A stretch of 64,000 bases of DNA from contig NZ_BCZS01000002.1 in the NCBI RefSeq assembly GCF_001598855.1, forward strand, positions 1 through 64,000, in the 5' to 3' direction. This document shows, one piece after another, positions 19,940 to 32,790 of the stretch. Both the position numbers and the translations under genes were made by a program. Source of the DNA: Pluralibacter gergoviae ATCC 33028 = NBRC 105706 (GTDB lineage Bacteria > Pseudomonadota > Gammaproteobacteria > Enterobacterales > Enterobacteriaceae). Position 1 is the first letter of the stretch. Each line of letters starts with the position of its first letter. The notes beneath the pieces were generated by a model. That model was not told where the DNA came from. It saw only the letters and a program-made list of their open reading frames with translations, and made no database searches.

Positions 19940-22900
19940 GTGAGGCGCTTACCCGGGATCCTGCTGATCGCTTTGGCAACACTGGTCGTTATCGTCGCGC
20001 TGCTGGTCAGCGGCCTGCGTCTGGTTTTGCCACATCTGGACAAATGGCGCCCGCAGCTGCTGGCGCAGATCAGCCAGATAGCCGGGCGTCCGGTTGACGC
20101 CTCGCAGCTGAAGGCCAGCTGGCAGAACTTTGGCCCGACGCTTGAGATCCGGGACCTTAAGACCACCTTTGAAGACAACGGCCAGCTTTCGGTAAAGCGC
20201 ATCTCGCTGGCCTTTGACGTCTGGCAAAGCCTGCTGCACCTGCGGCCGCAGTTTCGCGAGCTGACCTTCTGGCAGCTGAAAATCCACACCGACTCTACCC
20301 TGCAAAGCAACGACAGCGACGACGAGCTGAAGCCCGACCGCGTCGGCGATCTGTTTTTGCGCCAGTTCGACCACTTCACCCTGCGCGACAGCCAGCTGAG
20401 CTTTATGAGCATGTCGGGCCAGCGCATTGAGCTGGCTATCCCGCAGCTGACCTGGCTTAACGGCAAAAATCGCCACCGCGCCGAGGGCGAGCTCAGCCTC
20501 TCCAGCCTGACCGGACAGCACGGTGTGATGAAGGTGCGGATGGACATGCGCGACAGCGGCGGGCTGCTCAACGAAGGCCGCGTCTGGCTGCAGGCGGACG
20601 ATATCGACGTTAAGCCGTGGCTTAACAAGTGGACCCAGGATAACGTTGCCCTGACCTCCGCCCGCTTCAGCCTGGAAGGCTGGCTGACGCTCGACAAGAG
20701 CGATATCACCAGCGGCGACGTGTGGCTGAAAAAGGGCGGCGCGGGCTGGCAGGGCGCTAACCGCCAGCAGCACACGCTCTTGGTTGATAATCTGACCACG
20801 CACGTTTCCCGCGAGGGCGACGGCTGGGCTTTCCATATTCCCGATACCCGCATCGCCATCGACGGCCAGCGCTGGCCGCGCGGGGCGCTGGCGATGGCCT
20901 GGTTCCCCGGCAAAGAGAAGGACGACGGCGAAGTGCGCATCCGCGCCAGCAACCTTGAGCTGGGCGGCCTGGCGGGCCTGCTGCCGATCGCCGAAAAGAT
21001 CTCCCCGTCGCTGGGCGATATCTGGCAGACCACGCAGCCTCACGGCAAAATCGACATGCTGGCGCTGGATATCCCGCTGCAGGCCGCGGACAAGACCCGC
21101 TTTAAGGCGGCGTGGAGCGACCTGGCGTGGAAGCAGTGGAAGCTGCTGCCGGGCGCCGAGCACTTCTCCGGCGAAGCCGAAGGCAGCGCCGGCAATGGAA
21201 TTCTCCGCGTGTCGATGCAGAATGCCGTCATGCCGTATGAAACCGTCTTTCGCGCGCCGCTGGAAATCAGTAAAGGCGTGGCGACGCTAAACTGGGTGCA
21301 GAACGAGAAAGGCTTTATGCTCGATGGCCGCGATATCGACGTTCAGGCGAAGGCCGTCCGCGCCCGCGGCGGCTTCCGCTGGCTGCAGCCGGAGGGCGAC
21401 GCGCCGTGGCTCGGTATTCTGGCGGGCATCAGCACCGACGACGGCGGCCAGGCGTGGCGCTACTTTCCGGAAAACCTGATGGGCAAGGATCTGGTGGACT
21501 ACCTCAGCGGCGCCATTCAGGGCGGCCAGGCCGACAGTGCCACCCTGGTGTACAGCGGTAATCCACACCTTTTCCCGTACAAGCATAACGAAGGCCAGTT
21601 CCAGGTCTGGGTACCGCTGCACAATGCGACCTTTGCCTTCCAGCCCGGCTGGCCGGCGCTCACTAACCTCAATATCGATCTCAACTTCCTCAACGACGGT
21701 CTGTGGATGCAGGCGGATAAGGTTGCGCTCGGCGGCGTCACCGCCTCCGATCTTCACGCCGCCATTCCCGATTACTCGAAGCACAAGCTGATTATCGACT
21801 CGGATATTCGCGGTCCGGGCAAAGCCGTCGGTCCCTACTTCCAGCAGACGCCGCTGAAAAAGTCTCTCGGGGCGACCCTCGACGAGCTGCAGCTGGACGG
21901 CGACGTCAGCGCCCGCCTGCATCTGGACATTCCGCTCAACGGCGAGCAGGTGCTGGCAAAGGGCGATGTGAAGCTTGCCAACAATTCGCTGTTCATTAAG
22001 CCGCTCAACAGCACGCTGGAAAATCTCAGCGGCGGTTTTACCTTTGAGAATGGCAATCTGCAGAGCGGCCCGCTCAGCGCCAGCTGGTTTCATCAGCCGC
22101 TGAACGTCGATTTCTCCACCCGCGAGGGCGATAAGGCCTATCAGGTGGCGGTTAACCTTAACGGCAACTGGCAGCCCGCGAAAACCGGTCTGCTGCCGCA
22201 GCAGATCAATGACGCCATTACCGGCAGCGTGCCGTGGCAGGGCAAGGTCGGTATCGACCTGCCCTACAAAGGTAGCACCCGCTATAAGGTGGATATTGCC
22301 GGCGATCTGAAGAACATCAGCAGCCGCCTGCCGGCGCCGGTGAGTAAAGCGGCGGGCGACCCGCTGCCGGTGAAGGTAAACGTCAGCGGCGGCCTCGATC
22401 GCTTTGATTTGACCGGCAGCGTGGGCGACAAAAACCACCTCAACAGCCGCTGGCGACTCGATAAAAAGCTGGTGCTCGATCGCGGTATCTGGACCAGCGA
22501 CAGCCGCACACTGCCGCCGCTGCCGGACAGCGCCGGACTGGAGCTGAATCTGCCGGCGATGGACGGCATGGAGTGGCTGGCACTGTTTCGCAAGGGGGCC
22601 GGCGACGGCATTAGCGCCACCACCTCGTTCCCGGGGAAAATCACCCTGCGCACGCCGGCGCTGTCGATGGGCGGCCAGCAGTGGAATAACCTGAGCATTG
22701 TCTCTGAGCCGGTTATCGGCGGCACGAAAGTCGAGGCCCAGAGCCGGGAGATCAACGGCTCGCTGACGATGCGCGACAGCGGACCGTGGCTGGCGGCCAT
22801 CAGCTACCTTTACTACAACCCGTCCTCCTCTTCCTCTTCGACAGGCAGCGCCGAGGGCGGCAGTAATCCGTTTGGCGCCAGTTCGGGCATTGACTTCAAA

Positions 22901-23731
22901 GGCTGGCCAAACCTGCAGCTGCGCTGCGCCGAGTGCTGGCTGTGGGGGCAAAAATATGGCCGCATTAACGGCGACTTCACCATTAAGGGCGACACGCTCT
23001 CCCTGAGCAACGGCCTGGTGGACACCGGCTTTGCCCGCCTGACGACCAGCGGCGAATGGGTCAATGCGCCCGGCGGCGAGCGCAGCGCGCTGAAGGGCAA
23101 GCTCAGCGGTAAGAAAATCGACACGGCGGTGAGCTTCTTTGGTCTCGATTCGCCGATCCGCGACTCTTCGTTTGACGTTGATTACGATCTGCACTGGCGC
23201 GCGGCGCCGTGGACGCCGGACGTCACCTCGCTCAACGGCATCATCAAAACCCACTTCGGCAAGGGCGAGTTCACCGATATCAGCACCGGCCATACCGGAC
23301 AGCTGCTGCGGCTGGTGAGCTTCGATGCCCTGCTGCGCAAGCTGCGTTTTGACTTCAGCGATACCTTCAGCGAAGGCTTCTACTACGACTCGGTGCACAG
23401 CACCGCGTGGATCAAAGACGGCAAGCTGCATACCGATGATACGCTGGTGGATGGGCTGGAGGCGGATATCGGCCTCAAGGGGTCCGTCGATCTGGTGCAG
23501 CGGCGGGTCGATATGGAAGCTATCGTGGCGCCGGAAATCTCCACGACCGTCGGCGTCGCCACGGCCTTTGTTATCAACCCGATCGTCGGCGCGGCGGTCT
23601 TTGCCGCCAGCAAGGTGCTGGGGCCGCTGTGGAACAAGGTTTCCATTCTGCGCTATCGCATTACCGGGCCGATTGACCAGCCGCAGATCAACGAGGTTCT
23701 GCGCCAGGCGCGCAGCGATAAAACGCAATGA
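19940..23731 (+). CDS. yhdP: AsmA-family envelope phospholipid transport protein YhdP
   Basis: 1263 residues (1266 in E. coli). One N-terminal membrane span (about 7-27) anchors a long periplasmic beta-groove, the structure thought to carry phospholipids from the inner to the outer membrane together with TamB and YdbH. The C-terminus has the conserved DUF3971/AsmA_2 portion (DTLVDGLEADIGLKGSVDLV). It starts with GTG at 19940 behind AAGGAG. A Ser-rich low-complexity stretch lies near residue 958. It is the last gene of the mre operon on this reading. Confidence 0.96.
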   Translation: MRRLPGILLIALATLVVIVALLVSGLRLVLPHLDKWRPQLLAQISQIAGRPVDASQLKASWQNFGPTLEIRDLKTTFEDNGQLSVKRISLAFDVWQSLLHLRPQFRELTFWQLKIHTDSTLQSNDSDDELKPDRVGDLFLRQFDHFTLRDSQLSFMSMSGQRIELAIPQLTWLNGKNRHRAEGELSLSSLTGQHGVMKVRMDMRDSGGLLNEGRVWLQADDIDVKPWLNKWTQDNVALTSARFSLEGWLTLDKSDITSGDVWLKKGGAGWQGANRQQHTLLVDNLTTHVSREGDGWAFHIPDTRIAIDGQRWPRGALAMAWFPGKEKDDGEVRIRASNLELGGLAGLLPIAEKISPSLGDIWQTTQPHGKIDMLALDIPLQAADKTRFKAAWSDLAWKQWKLLPGAEHFSGEAEGSAGNGILRVSMQNAVMPYETVFRAPLEISKGVATLNWVQNEKGFMLDGRDIDVQAKAVRARGGFRWLQPEGDAPWLGILAGISTDDGGQAWRYFPENLMGKDLVDYLSGAIQGGQADSATLVYSGNPHLFPYKHNEGQFQVWVPLHNATFAFQPGWPALTNLNIDLNFLNDGLWMQADKVALGGVTASDLHAAIPDYSKHKLIIDSDIRGPGKAVGPYFQQTPLKKSLGATLDELQLDGDVSARLHLDIPLNGEQVLAKGDVKLANNSLFIKPLNSTLENLSGGFTFENGNLQSGPLSASWFHQPLNVDFSTREGDKAYQVAVNLNGNWQPAKTGLLPQQINDAITGSVPWQGKVGIDLPYKGSTRYKVDIAGDLKNISSRLPAPVSKAAGDPLPVKVNVSGGLDRFDLTGSVGDKNHLNSRWRLDKKLVLDRGIWTSDSRTLPPLPDSAGLELNLPAMDGMEWLALFRKGAGDGISATTSFPGKITLRTPALSMGGQQWNNLSIVSEPVIGGTKVEAQSREINGSLTMRDSGPWLAAISYLYYNPSSSSSSTGSAEGGSNPFGASSGIDFKGWPNLQLRCAECWLWGQKYGRINGDFTIKGDTLSLSNGLVDTGFARLTTSGEWVNAPGGERSALKGKLSGKKIDTAVSFFGLDSPIRDSSFDVDYDLHWRAAPWTPDVTSLNGIIKTHFGKGEFTDISTGHTGQLLRLVSFDALLRKLRFDFSDTFSEGFYYDSVHSTAWIKDGKLHTDDTLVDGLEADIGLKGSVDLVQRRVDMEAIVAPEISTTVGVATAFVINPIVGAAVFAASKVLGPLWNKVSILRYRITGPIDQPQINEVLRQARSDKTQ

Positions 23732-23736
23732 TTTGA

Positions 23737-25248
<1,512 letters not shown>

Positions 25249-25256
25249 CCTCTCAT

Positions 25257-25278
25257 AGCCCGCTTCGGCGGGCTTTCT
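25257..25278 (+). terminator. Terminator between tldD and aaeR
   Basis: AGCCCGC-TTCG-GCGGGCT (25257-25274) followed by TTTCT on the plus strand. The stem lies between convergent genes; the minus strand lacks a T-run, so it mainly serves tldD. Confidence 0.75.
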
Positions 25279-25282
25279 GCCG

Positions 25283-26206
25283 CTATCCCTTGTTTCCCTT
25301 CATGCCCTGAAAGCGCTTCGCGACCTCAATAAAGTAATCCGTCATATAGTTGATGCACACCTGCACTTTGAGCGGCAGCTTGTCCTTCTCGGTATAGACG
25401 GCGTATACCGGGCGGGGATCGGACTGATAGCGCGGCAGCAGGATCTCAAGCTCCCCGCGATTAATTTCATCAATGACCCACATCAGCGGCACGAAGGCGA
25501 TACCTGCCCCGGCGGTCAGCCAGCGGCTGAGCGTCATCGGATCGTTAGTCACGAAGCGCCCCTGCGGGCTGAGGCGGGTCGAGTTTCCTTCCGGATCGAC
25601 CAGCTCAAATTCGTTGTGCACCCGAATACTGTACTCAAGCCAGGAGTGGTTTGCCAGGTCGGCGGGTTTTTCCAGCGCGCCGGCCTGCTGTAGATAACTG
25701 TGCGCGGCGCACAGCACCATCGGCATGGCGCCAAGGCGGCGCGAAAACAGCCCTGAGTCCTGCAGGGTACCGACGCGGATCACCAGATCGAGACCGTCGG
25801 AGATCAGATCCGGGGCCGGGATACCGGTTACCAGATTCACGGAGAGGTCCGGGTACTCCCGCAGCATCTCAGCGGTGATCCTTGAGAGGACATTTTGTGC
25901 CATGGTTGAAGAACAACCAACGCGCAGTGTGCCGATAGGGGTGTTGTTAAAGGCGTACAGCTGCTCGTGGACATCCTGCACCTCAAACAGCATCCGCCGG
26001 CACCCCTGGTAGTAAATCTTACCCGCCTCGGTGAGGCCAAGGCTGCGGGTACTTCTGTTTAACAGCTTGACTTGCAACTCATTTTCGAGACGGGAAACAG
26101 TCTGGCTGATTGACGATACGCTCATTTCCAGCTGCCGCGCCGCCGCTGTAAAGGAGCCAAGCTCCACCACTTTGGCGAAGACGGACATGCGTTTTAGTCT
26201 TTCCAT
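25283..26206 (-). CDS. aaeR: LysR-family regulator AaeR
   Basis: 307 residues (309 in E. coli). An N-terminal winged helix-turn-helix (about 1-60, GSFTAAARQLEMSVSSISQ) is followed by a type 2 periplasmic-binding fold for the inducer. AaeR activates the divergent aaeXAB efflux genes in response to aromatic carboxylic acids such as p-hydroxybenzoate. Also described in pathogenic E. coli as QseA. Confidence 0.95.
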   Translation of the reverse strand: MERLKRMSVFAKVVELGSFTAAARQLEMSVSSISQTVSRLENELQVKLLNRSTRSLGLTEAGKIYYQGCRRMLFEVQDVHEQLYAFNNTPIGTLRVGCSSTMAQNVLSRITAEMLREYPDLSVNLVTGIPAPDLISDGLDLVIRVGTLQDSGLFSRRLGAMPMVLCAAHSYLQQAGALEKPADLANHSWLEYSIRVHNEFELVDPEGNSTRLSPQGRFVTNDPMTLSRWLTAGAGIAFVPLMWVIDEINRGELEILLPRYQSDPRPVYAVYTEKDKLPLKVQVCINYMTDYFIEVAKRFQGMKGNKG

Positions 26207-26224
26207 TGTTCACTCGGAGTTAAA

Positions 26225-26240
26225 AGTGATTTAGATCACA
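26225..26240 (+). promoter_or_regulatory. CRP-type site in the aaeR-aaeX gap
   Basis: AGTGA-N6-TCACA differs from the CRP consensus by one base. It lies 18 bases outside the aaeR start and about 35-40 bases upstream of a TATACT (26273-26278), the best -10 for aaeX, a distance suited to activation. The AaeR operator is presumably in the same 131-base gap, but I cannot place it. Confidence 0.55.
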
Positions 26241-26337
26241 TAATATAGATCATGCAATAACTGTTACGATAATATACTGTTAGCTGAATAATAAAATTAT
26301 CGCTCTTACCTGCACTCTCTAATCGTTCAAGGTCAAC

Positions 26338-26541
26338 ATGAGTCTGTTTCCCGTTATCGTGATTTTCGGTCTGTCATTTCCGCCGATCTTCTTTGAATTG
26401 CTATTGTCGCTGGCCATCTTCTGGCTCCTGCGCCGGATGCTTATTCCCACCGGGATCTATGATTTTGTCTGGCACCCCGCGCTGTTTAACACCGCACTAT
26501 ACTGCTGTTTGTTCTACCTGATATCACGCTTGTTTGTCTGA
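26338..26541 (+). CDS. aaeX: Small inner-membrane protein AaeX
   Basis: 67 residues, as in E. coli, with two hydrophobic spans (about 5-30 and 43-65; DUF1656). It is the first gene of the aae efflux operon, of unknown function, and always found before an HlyD/FusC-type pair. It ends just before the GTG of aaeA. Confidence 0.92.
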   Translation: MSLFPVIVIFGLSFPPIFFELLLSLAIFWLLRRMLIPTGIYDFVWHPALFNTALYCCLFYLISRLFV

Positions 26542-26548
26542 GGTCGTT

Positions 26549-27481
26549 GTGAAAGCACTCATAAGAAAATTTTCCCGTACGGCGATTACGGTCATCCTGG
26601 TGATACTGGCGTTTATCGCGATTTTTCACGCGTGGGTCTACTATACCGAGTCACCGTGGACCCGCGACGCGCGCTTTAGTGCCGATGTGGTCGCAATAGC
26701 GCCGGACGTGTCGGGCCTGATCACCGAAGTTGACGTTAAAGACAACCAACTGGTGAAGAAAGGGCAGACGCTGTTCATCATTGACCGCCCGCGCTATCAG
26801 AAGGCGCTGGCGGAAGCGGAAGCCGACGTCGCCTACTACCAGGCGCTGGCGGATGAAAAGCGCCGCGAAGCGGGCCGACGCAACCGCATCGGCCCCGTGG
26901 CGCTGTCGCGGGAAGAGGTCGATCAGGCCAATAGCAGTCTGCAGACTGTCGAACATCAGCTGGCGAAAGCGCAGGCGACACGCGATCTGGCGCGTATCGA
27001 TCTTGAGCGTACCGTGATCCGCGCCCCGTCTGACGGCTGGATAACCAACCTCAACGTTTACGGCGGCGAGTTTATTACTCGCGGTTCAACCGCGGTGGCG
27101 CTGGTGAAGAAAGGCACCTTCTACGTTACGGCTTATATGGAAGAGACCAAACTCGAAGGCGTGCGTCCCGGCTACCGTGCGGAGATCACCCCGCTTGGCA
27201 GTACCCGCGTGCTGAAGGGCACGGTGGACAGTATTGCATCCGGGGTAACCAATGCCAGCAGCACCGTCGATGCTAAGGGAATGGCGACCGTTGACTCCAA
27301 CCTCGAATGGGTACGCCTGGCGCAGCGCGTGCCGGTACGTATTCATCTCGACAAGCAGACGGATAATCTCTGGCCTGCGGGCACAACCGCGACGGTTATC
27401 GTCACCGGAAAGCAGGATCGCGACCGGGATAAGATGAATTTTTTCCAGAAGCTGGGTATGCGCCTGCGTGAGTTTGGTTAA
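26549..27481 (+). CDS. aaeA: p-Hydroxybenzoic acid efflux subunit AaeA (membrane fusion protein)
   Basis: 310 residues from a GTG at 26549, the E. coli length. HlyD-type periplasmic adaptor: one N-terminal membrane span (about 12-32), split biotinyl-lipoyl halves ([14 protein letters not shown] and [10 protein letters not shown]) around an alpha-hairpin, and a beta-barrel domain ([15 protein letters not shown]). It links AaeB to an outer channel. In-frame TTG five codons upstream is not used: it would overlap aaeX and a GAGGT ribosome site precedes the GTG. Confidence 0.95.
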   Translation: MKALIRKFSRTAITVILVILAFIAIFHAWVYYTESPWTRDARFSADVVAIAPDVSGLITEVDVKDNQLVKKGQTLFIIDRPRYQKALAEAEADVAYYQALADEKRREAGRRNRIGPVALSREEVDQANSSLQTVEHQLAKAQATRDLARIDLERTVIRAPSDGWITNLNVYGGEFITRGSTAVALVKKGTFYVTAYMEETKLEGVRPGYRAEITPLGSTRVLKGTVDSIASGVTNASSTVDAKGMATVDSNLEWVRLAQRVPVRIHLDKQTDNLWPAGTTATVIVTGKQDRDRDKMNFFQKLGMRLREFG

Positions 27482-27486
27482 TTACC

Positions 27487-29454
27487 ATGGGCATCTTTAC
27501 TATTGCCAGCCAGCATTTACGCTTTGCCATCAAGCTTGCGTGCGCCCTTGTGCTGGCGCTGTTTGTTGGCTTTCACTTTGAGCTGGAGACCCCCCGCTGG
27601 GCGGTGCTGACAGCGGCCATCGTGGCCGCGGGGCCAGCGTTCGCTGCCGGAGGCGAACCCTATTCCGGGGCGATTCGCTATCGCGGTATGCTGCGTATCT
27701 GCGGCACCTTTATTGGCTGTATCGCGGCGCTGATTATCATCATTATGATGATTCGCGCGCCGCTGCTCATGCTGCTGGTGTGCTGCCTGTGGGCGGGTTT
27801 CTGTACCTGGGTCTCGTCACTTGTCAGGGTTGAAAACTCTTACGCATGGGGACTGTCAGGGTACACTGCGCTGATTATCATTATCTCTATCCAGTATGAG
27901 CCGCTGCTGGCACCCCAGTATGCCGTGGAGCGCTGCAGCGAGATTGTCCTCGGGATCCTTAGCGCTATCGTAGCGGACCTGCTCTTTTCTCCGCGATCCA
28001 TCAAGCAGGAGATAGACCGCGAGCTTGATTCCCTGCTGGTTGCCCAGTATCAGCTGATGCAGCTTTGCATCCGTCATGAGGACGCTGAGGAGGTGGATAA
28101 ATCCTGGAGTGGTCTGGTTCGCCGTACGCAGGGTCTGGCGGGAATGCGCAGTAACCTCAATATGGAGTCCTCCCGCTGGGCAAAGGCTACCCGCCGCCTG
28201 AAGGCGATCAATACGCTCTCGCTGACGCTGATTACCCAGGCGTGCGAAACGTATCTGATTCAGAATACGCGTCCGGAGGCGGTTGCCCCCGCCTGGCGCG
28301 AAATGTTCGACCAGCCGGTTGAGACCGCCCAGGATGTGCATCGACAGCTCAAGCGTATGCGGCGTATTCTTTCCTGGACCGGGCAGCACGATATTCCCGT
28401 CACCATCTCCAGTTGGGTAGGGGCGGCAACGCGTTATCTTCTGTTAAAGCGCGGGGTCATTGGCAATACCAAAATCAGCGCCCTGGAAGAGGAGGTTTTG
28501 CGCAGCGAGGCCGTGGTTAAGGCGGAGTCCGCCGAGCGACATCATGCGATGGTGAATTTCTGGCGAACCACGCTCGCCTGCGCGCTGGGAACGGTCTTCT
28601 GGCTGTGGACCGGGTGGACGTCCGGCTCGACGGCAATGATTATGATCGCCGTGGTCACGTCGCTTGCGATGCGGATGCCGAATCCCAAAATGGTTGCTAT
28701 CGACTTTCTGGTTGGGACGCTGATTGCGCTGCCGGTAGGCTCACTTTACTTCCTGGTGATTATGCCCTCCACGCAGCAGAGTATGCTGCTGCTCTGCATC
28801 AGCCTTGCTGTTCTGGCCTTCTTCATTGGTATCGAGGTGCAAAAGCGGCGGCTGGGCTCGCTGGGGGGACTGGCGAACATCATCAACATCATTGTGCTTG
28901 ATAACCCGATGACCTTTCACTTCAGCCAGTTTCTGGATAGCGCGCTCGGCCAGATTGTTGGCTGTTTTCTGGCGCTGATTGTTATCCTTCTGATTCGCGA
29001 TAACTCCCGTGCGCGTACCGGCCGCGTGCTGCTTAATCAGTTTGTGTCGGCAGCGGTGTCGTCCCTGACCACCAATAAAGCGCGGCGCAGGGTCAACCAT
29101 CTGCCGGCCCTTTATCAGCAGCTGTTCTTGCTGCTGAATAAGTTTCCCGACGACTTGCCGAAGTTTCGCCTGGCGCTGAACCTGATCATCGCCCACCAGC
29201 GCCTGCGTAACGCGCCCGTGCCGGTTAACGATGACCTCTCTGACTATCATCGGGTGCTGCGGCGTACCGCCGATAAGCTGATTTCTGCCATCAGTGACGA
29301 TAAGCGGCACCAGTACTTTGAGCAACTGCTGGAGCAGCTGGATATCTATCAGGAGAAACTCCGCTACTGGGAAGCGCCGCTGCAGGTCACCGAGCCGGTA
29401 GAGCGGTTAACCGCTATGCTGAGGAAGTACCAGGTGGCGCTGACGCAGAGTTAA
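27487..29454 (+). CDS. aaeB: p-Hydroxybenzoic acid efflux subunit AaeB
   Basis: 655 residues, the E. coli length. FUSC-family inner-membrane pump with two six-helix membrane blocks (about 15-180 and 360-510), each followed by a cytoplasmic part. With AaeA it exports hydroxylated aromatic acids, a relief valve for metabolite stress. It starts five bases after aaeA, in one operon. Confidence 0.96.
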   Translation: MGIFTIASQHLRFAIKLACALVLALFVGFHFELETPRWAVLTAAIVAAGPAFAAGGEPYSGAIRYRGMLRICGTFIGCIAALIIIIMMIRAPLLMLLVCCLWAGFCTWVSSLVRVENSYAWGLSGYTALIIIISIQYEPLLAPQYAVERCSEIVLGILSAIVADLLFSPRSIKQEIDRELDSLLVAQYQLMQLCIRHEDAEEVDKSWSGLVRRTQGLAGMRSNLNMESSRWAKATRRLKAINTLSLTLITQACETYLIQNTRPEAVAPAWREMFDQPVETAQDVHRQLKRMRRILSWTGQHDIPVTISSWVGAATRYLLLKRGVIGNTKISALEEEVLRSEAVVKAESAERHHAMVNFWRTTLACALGTVFWLWTGWTSGSTAMIMIAVVTSLAMRMPNPKMVAIDFLVGTLIALPVGSLYFLVIMPSTQQSMLLLCISLAVLAFFIGIEVQKRRLGSLGGLANIINIIVLDNPMTFHFSQFLDSALGQIVGCFLALIVILLIRDNSRARTGRVLLNQFVSAAVSSLTTNKARRRVNHLPALYQQLFLLLNKFPDDLPKFRLALNLIIAHQRLRNAPVPVNDDLSDYHRVLRRTADKLISAISDDKRHQYFEQLLEQLDIYQEKLRYWEAPLQVTEPVERLTAMLRKYQVALTQS

Positions 29455-29465
29455 TTACTCTCACA

Positions 29466-29493
29466 GCCGACGCCTCAGGGCGTCGGTTTTTTT
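29466..29493 (+). terminator. Terminator of aaeXAB
   Basis: CCGACGCC-TCAG-GGCGTCGG (29467-29486) followed by seven T, 12 bases after aaeB. Confidence 0.9.
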
Positions 29494-29544
29494 ATGGCTA
29501 TACTTAACTGCCGCCGTAGCCAACCGCCGTCAGGGAGTGGAAAA

Positions 29545-29820
29545 ATGAAAACCTGGACTTTTGATTTTAATGCCATCGCCAGCCGCAGCGATTTCTATCG
29601 CGAGTTTGCGCGTGCATCCGGTCTTGAAGGGGCGAAGGTCAGCGATCTCGACTCGCTGTGGGAGACGGTGATTGCCGGACAGCTTCCCCTCCCGCTGGAG
29701 ATAGCCTTTGTCCACATGACGGAAAAGCAGCGACGTCGCTACGGGGCGCTGATTCTACTGTTTGATGAAGCCGAGGAGGAGCTGGAAGGGCAGCTGAGAT
29801 TCAATATTCATCAGGCATAA
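29545..29820 (+). CDS. yhcO: Barstar-family protein YhcO
   Basis: 91 residues. The barstar fold is recognisable in LDSLWETV and [12 protein letters not shown], followed by [13 protein letters not shown]. Barstar inhibits the secreted ribonuclease barnase in Bacillus; no barnase partner gene is adjacent here and the YhcO target is not known. The ATG at 29545 is preceded by GTGG AAAA rather than a strong ribosome site; homology fixes it. Confidence 0.9.
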   Translation: MKTWTFDFNAIASRSDFYREFARASGLEGAKVSDLDSLWETVIAGQLPLPLEIAFVHMTEKQRRRYGALILLFDEAEEELEGQLRFNIHQA

Positions 29821-29866
29821 AAAAGCCCCCGGGGACGGGGGCAAGTCGTCACCTAAGACGACGAGG
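29817..29866 (-). terminator. Hairpin pair ending the proximal yhcN-like gene
   Basis: On the minus strand after the stop come a GTCGTC/GACGAC hairpin (29845-29862) and then GCCCCC/GGGGGC (29825-29842) followed by six T. The second has the form of a rho-independent terminator and lies between convergent genes. Confidence 0.75.
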
Positions 29867-29868
29867 GT

Positions 29869-30135
29869 TTATTTGTATAGCTCGGCGGTTGCGTGCCAGC
29901 TATCGCCGGTATGAGCTTCGATAACGCGGTAGCTGCTGGCGCCCTGTTTTTCTGCTTTGGCTGCCAGCTCCTGGCGCATATCCATCGGCGAGCTGCCAAT
30001 CTGGGAAACGGTCACGGTACCCATCGGCTGCAGGCCCTGGGCCTGCTCTGCGTTAACCTGATGCACCGCGGCGGCGGCGCTGAAAGAAAGAACGGATGCC
30101 AGTCCTGCTGCTGCTACGATAGTTGCAATTTTCAT
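29869..30135 (-). CDS. YhcN-family periplasmic protein (DUF1471), proximal copy
   Basis: 88 residues with a signal peptide (hydrophobic 6-27, cleavage near AAA-AVHQV) and a BhsA/McbA/YhcN domain ending in the hallmark SWHATAELYK. DUF1471 proteins are small periplasmic stress and biofilm proteins; E. coli YhcN helps survival of peroxide and acid stress. This copy is the more diverged of two tandem paralogues, sharing SSPMDMR, GASSYR and HATAELYK with its neighbour. A longer frame begins five codons upstream, without support. Confidence 0.88.
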   Translation of the reverse strand: MKIATIVAAAGLASVLSFSAAAAVHQVNAEQAQGLQPMGTVTVSQIGSSPMDMRQELAAKAEKQGASSYRVIEAHTGDSWHATAELYK

Positions 30136-30276
30136 CGTTGTACTCCTCAATCTGTTTACGCTGCGGCCAGAAGGTTTAACGTGCTTTTTTTATGCCTGGT
30201 GCCGCGCGGCGTCTCTGTTCACTGTTGTTCGTCAGACATTGCTCAATGCTGAAAAATTATTTATACGGCTCGTTAC

Positions 30277-30540
30277 TTACTTATAGAGCTCTGCGGTCGC
30301 GTGCCAGTGCGAGCCGGTACGGGCTTCAATGATGCGGTAGGAGGAAGCGCCCTGCTCCTGAGCTTTCTGGTCCAGCATCGCGCGCATATCCATCGGCGAT
30401 GAGCCAATGGCGCCGACGGACACGGTGCCCAGCGGCTGGCGGTTTGCCGCCTGGTCGAGGTTGATGGAGTCGGCTGCGACAGCACCAAACGAGATGACGG
30501 AGAGGATACCCAGAACACTTAATGTTGTTTTGATTTTCAT
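30277..30540 (-). CDS. yhcN: Periplasmic stress protein YhcN (DUF1471)
   Basis: 87 residues, the E. coli YhcN length and the closer match of the pair (MKIKTTLSVLGILSVISFGAVA signal peptide with cleavage before ADSIN). Same mature-domain motifs as the neighbouring copy, with SSPMDMRAML and HWHATAELYK. The 141-base gap to the second copy could hold a separate promoter. No cysteine in the mature part. Confidence 0.92.
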   Translation of the reverse strand: MKIKTTLSVLGILSVISFGAVAADSINLDQAANRQPLGTVSVGAIGSSPMDMRAMLDQKAQEQGASSYRIIEARTGSHWHATAELYK

Positions 30541-30905
30541 GATTTCTTACCTCGTCGAATTTTTTATTGGGGTCATTTGTTTCGTGACCCTCATCACAAA
30601 ATTAAGTATACACTAGTAACGCAAAAAATTAATACCAGACTAATTGTTTCATCTGTCATAAAGTAACAAAAAAGCTATTTTTAATAGCTGAATGGAATAA
30701 AAAAAGAAACTGTTAATGAGTTATTCTAATTAAATCAAGTAGATACTTGAAATTAGCCTTTTGTGCGATTATGAAAACGAGATTGACTGAATGAGGACAA
30801 AAAAGCAGTTAATCGCACTTAGTGTTAAATGTTTTGGGGCGTAATGTAGCGAGCTGATGGCCGGGAGAGGGTATAAACGCTCCGGCGGGGAGCCGGAGAG
30901 CGGGA
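30541..30905 (-). other. Gap between yhcN and argR
   Basis: 365 bases without a gene, AT-rich in 30600-30790. It holds a TATACT -10 candidate for yhcN (complement of 30605-30610), a near-consensus CRP-type site CGTGA-N6-TCACA (30583-30598) between that -10 and the gene, and the argR terminator hairpin (30880-30898). Confidence 0.6.
30880..30898 (-). terminator. Probable argR terminator
   Basis: CTCCGGC/GCCGGAG stem nine bases past the argR stop; the following minus-strand CGTTTATA is only weakly T-rich, so termination may be inefficient. Confidence 0.5.
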
Positions 30906-32730
<1,825 letters not shown>

Positions 32731-32747
32731 GCACCGGCTGCTGAAGC

Positions 32748-32784
32748 AAAAAACCGGAGCGCGTCAGCGCCTCCGGTTTTTTTT
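32748..32784. terminator. Bidirectional terminator between mdh and degS
   Basis: AACCGGAG (32752-32759) pairs with CTCCGGTT (32771-32778), with an A-run before and a T-run after, so it can stop transcription from both convergent genes. Confidence 0.9.
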
Positions 32785-32790
32785 CGCCCC

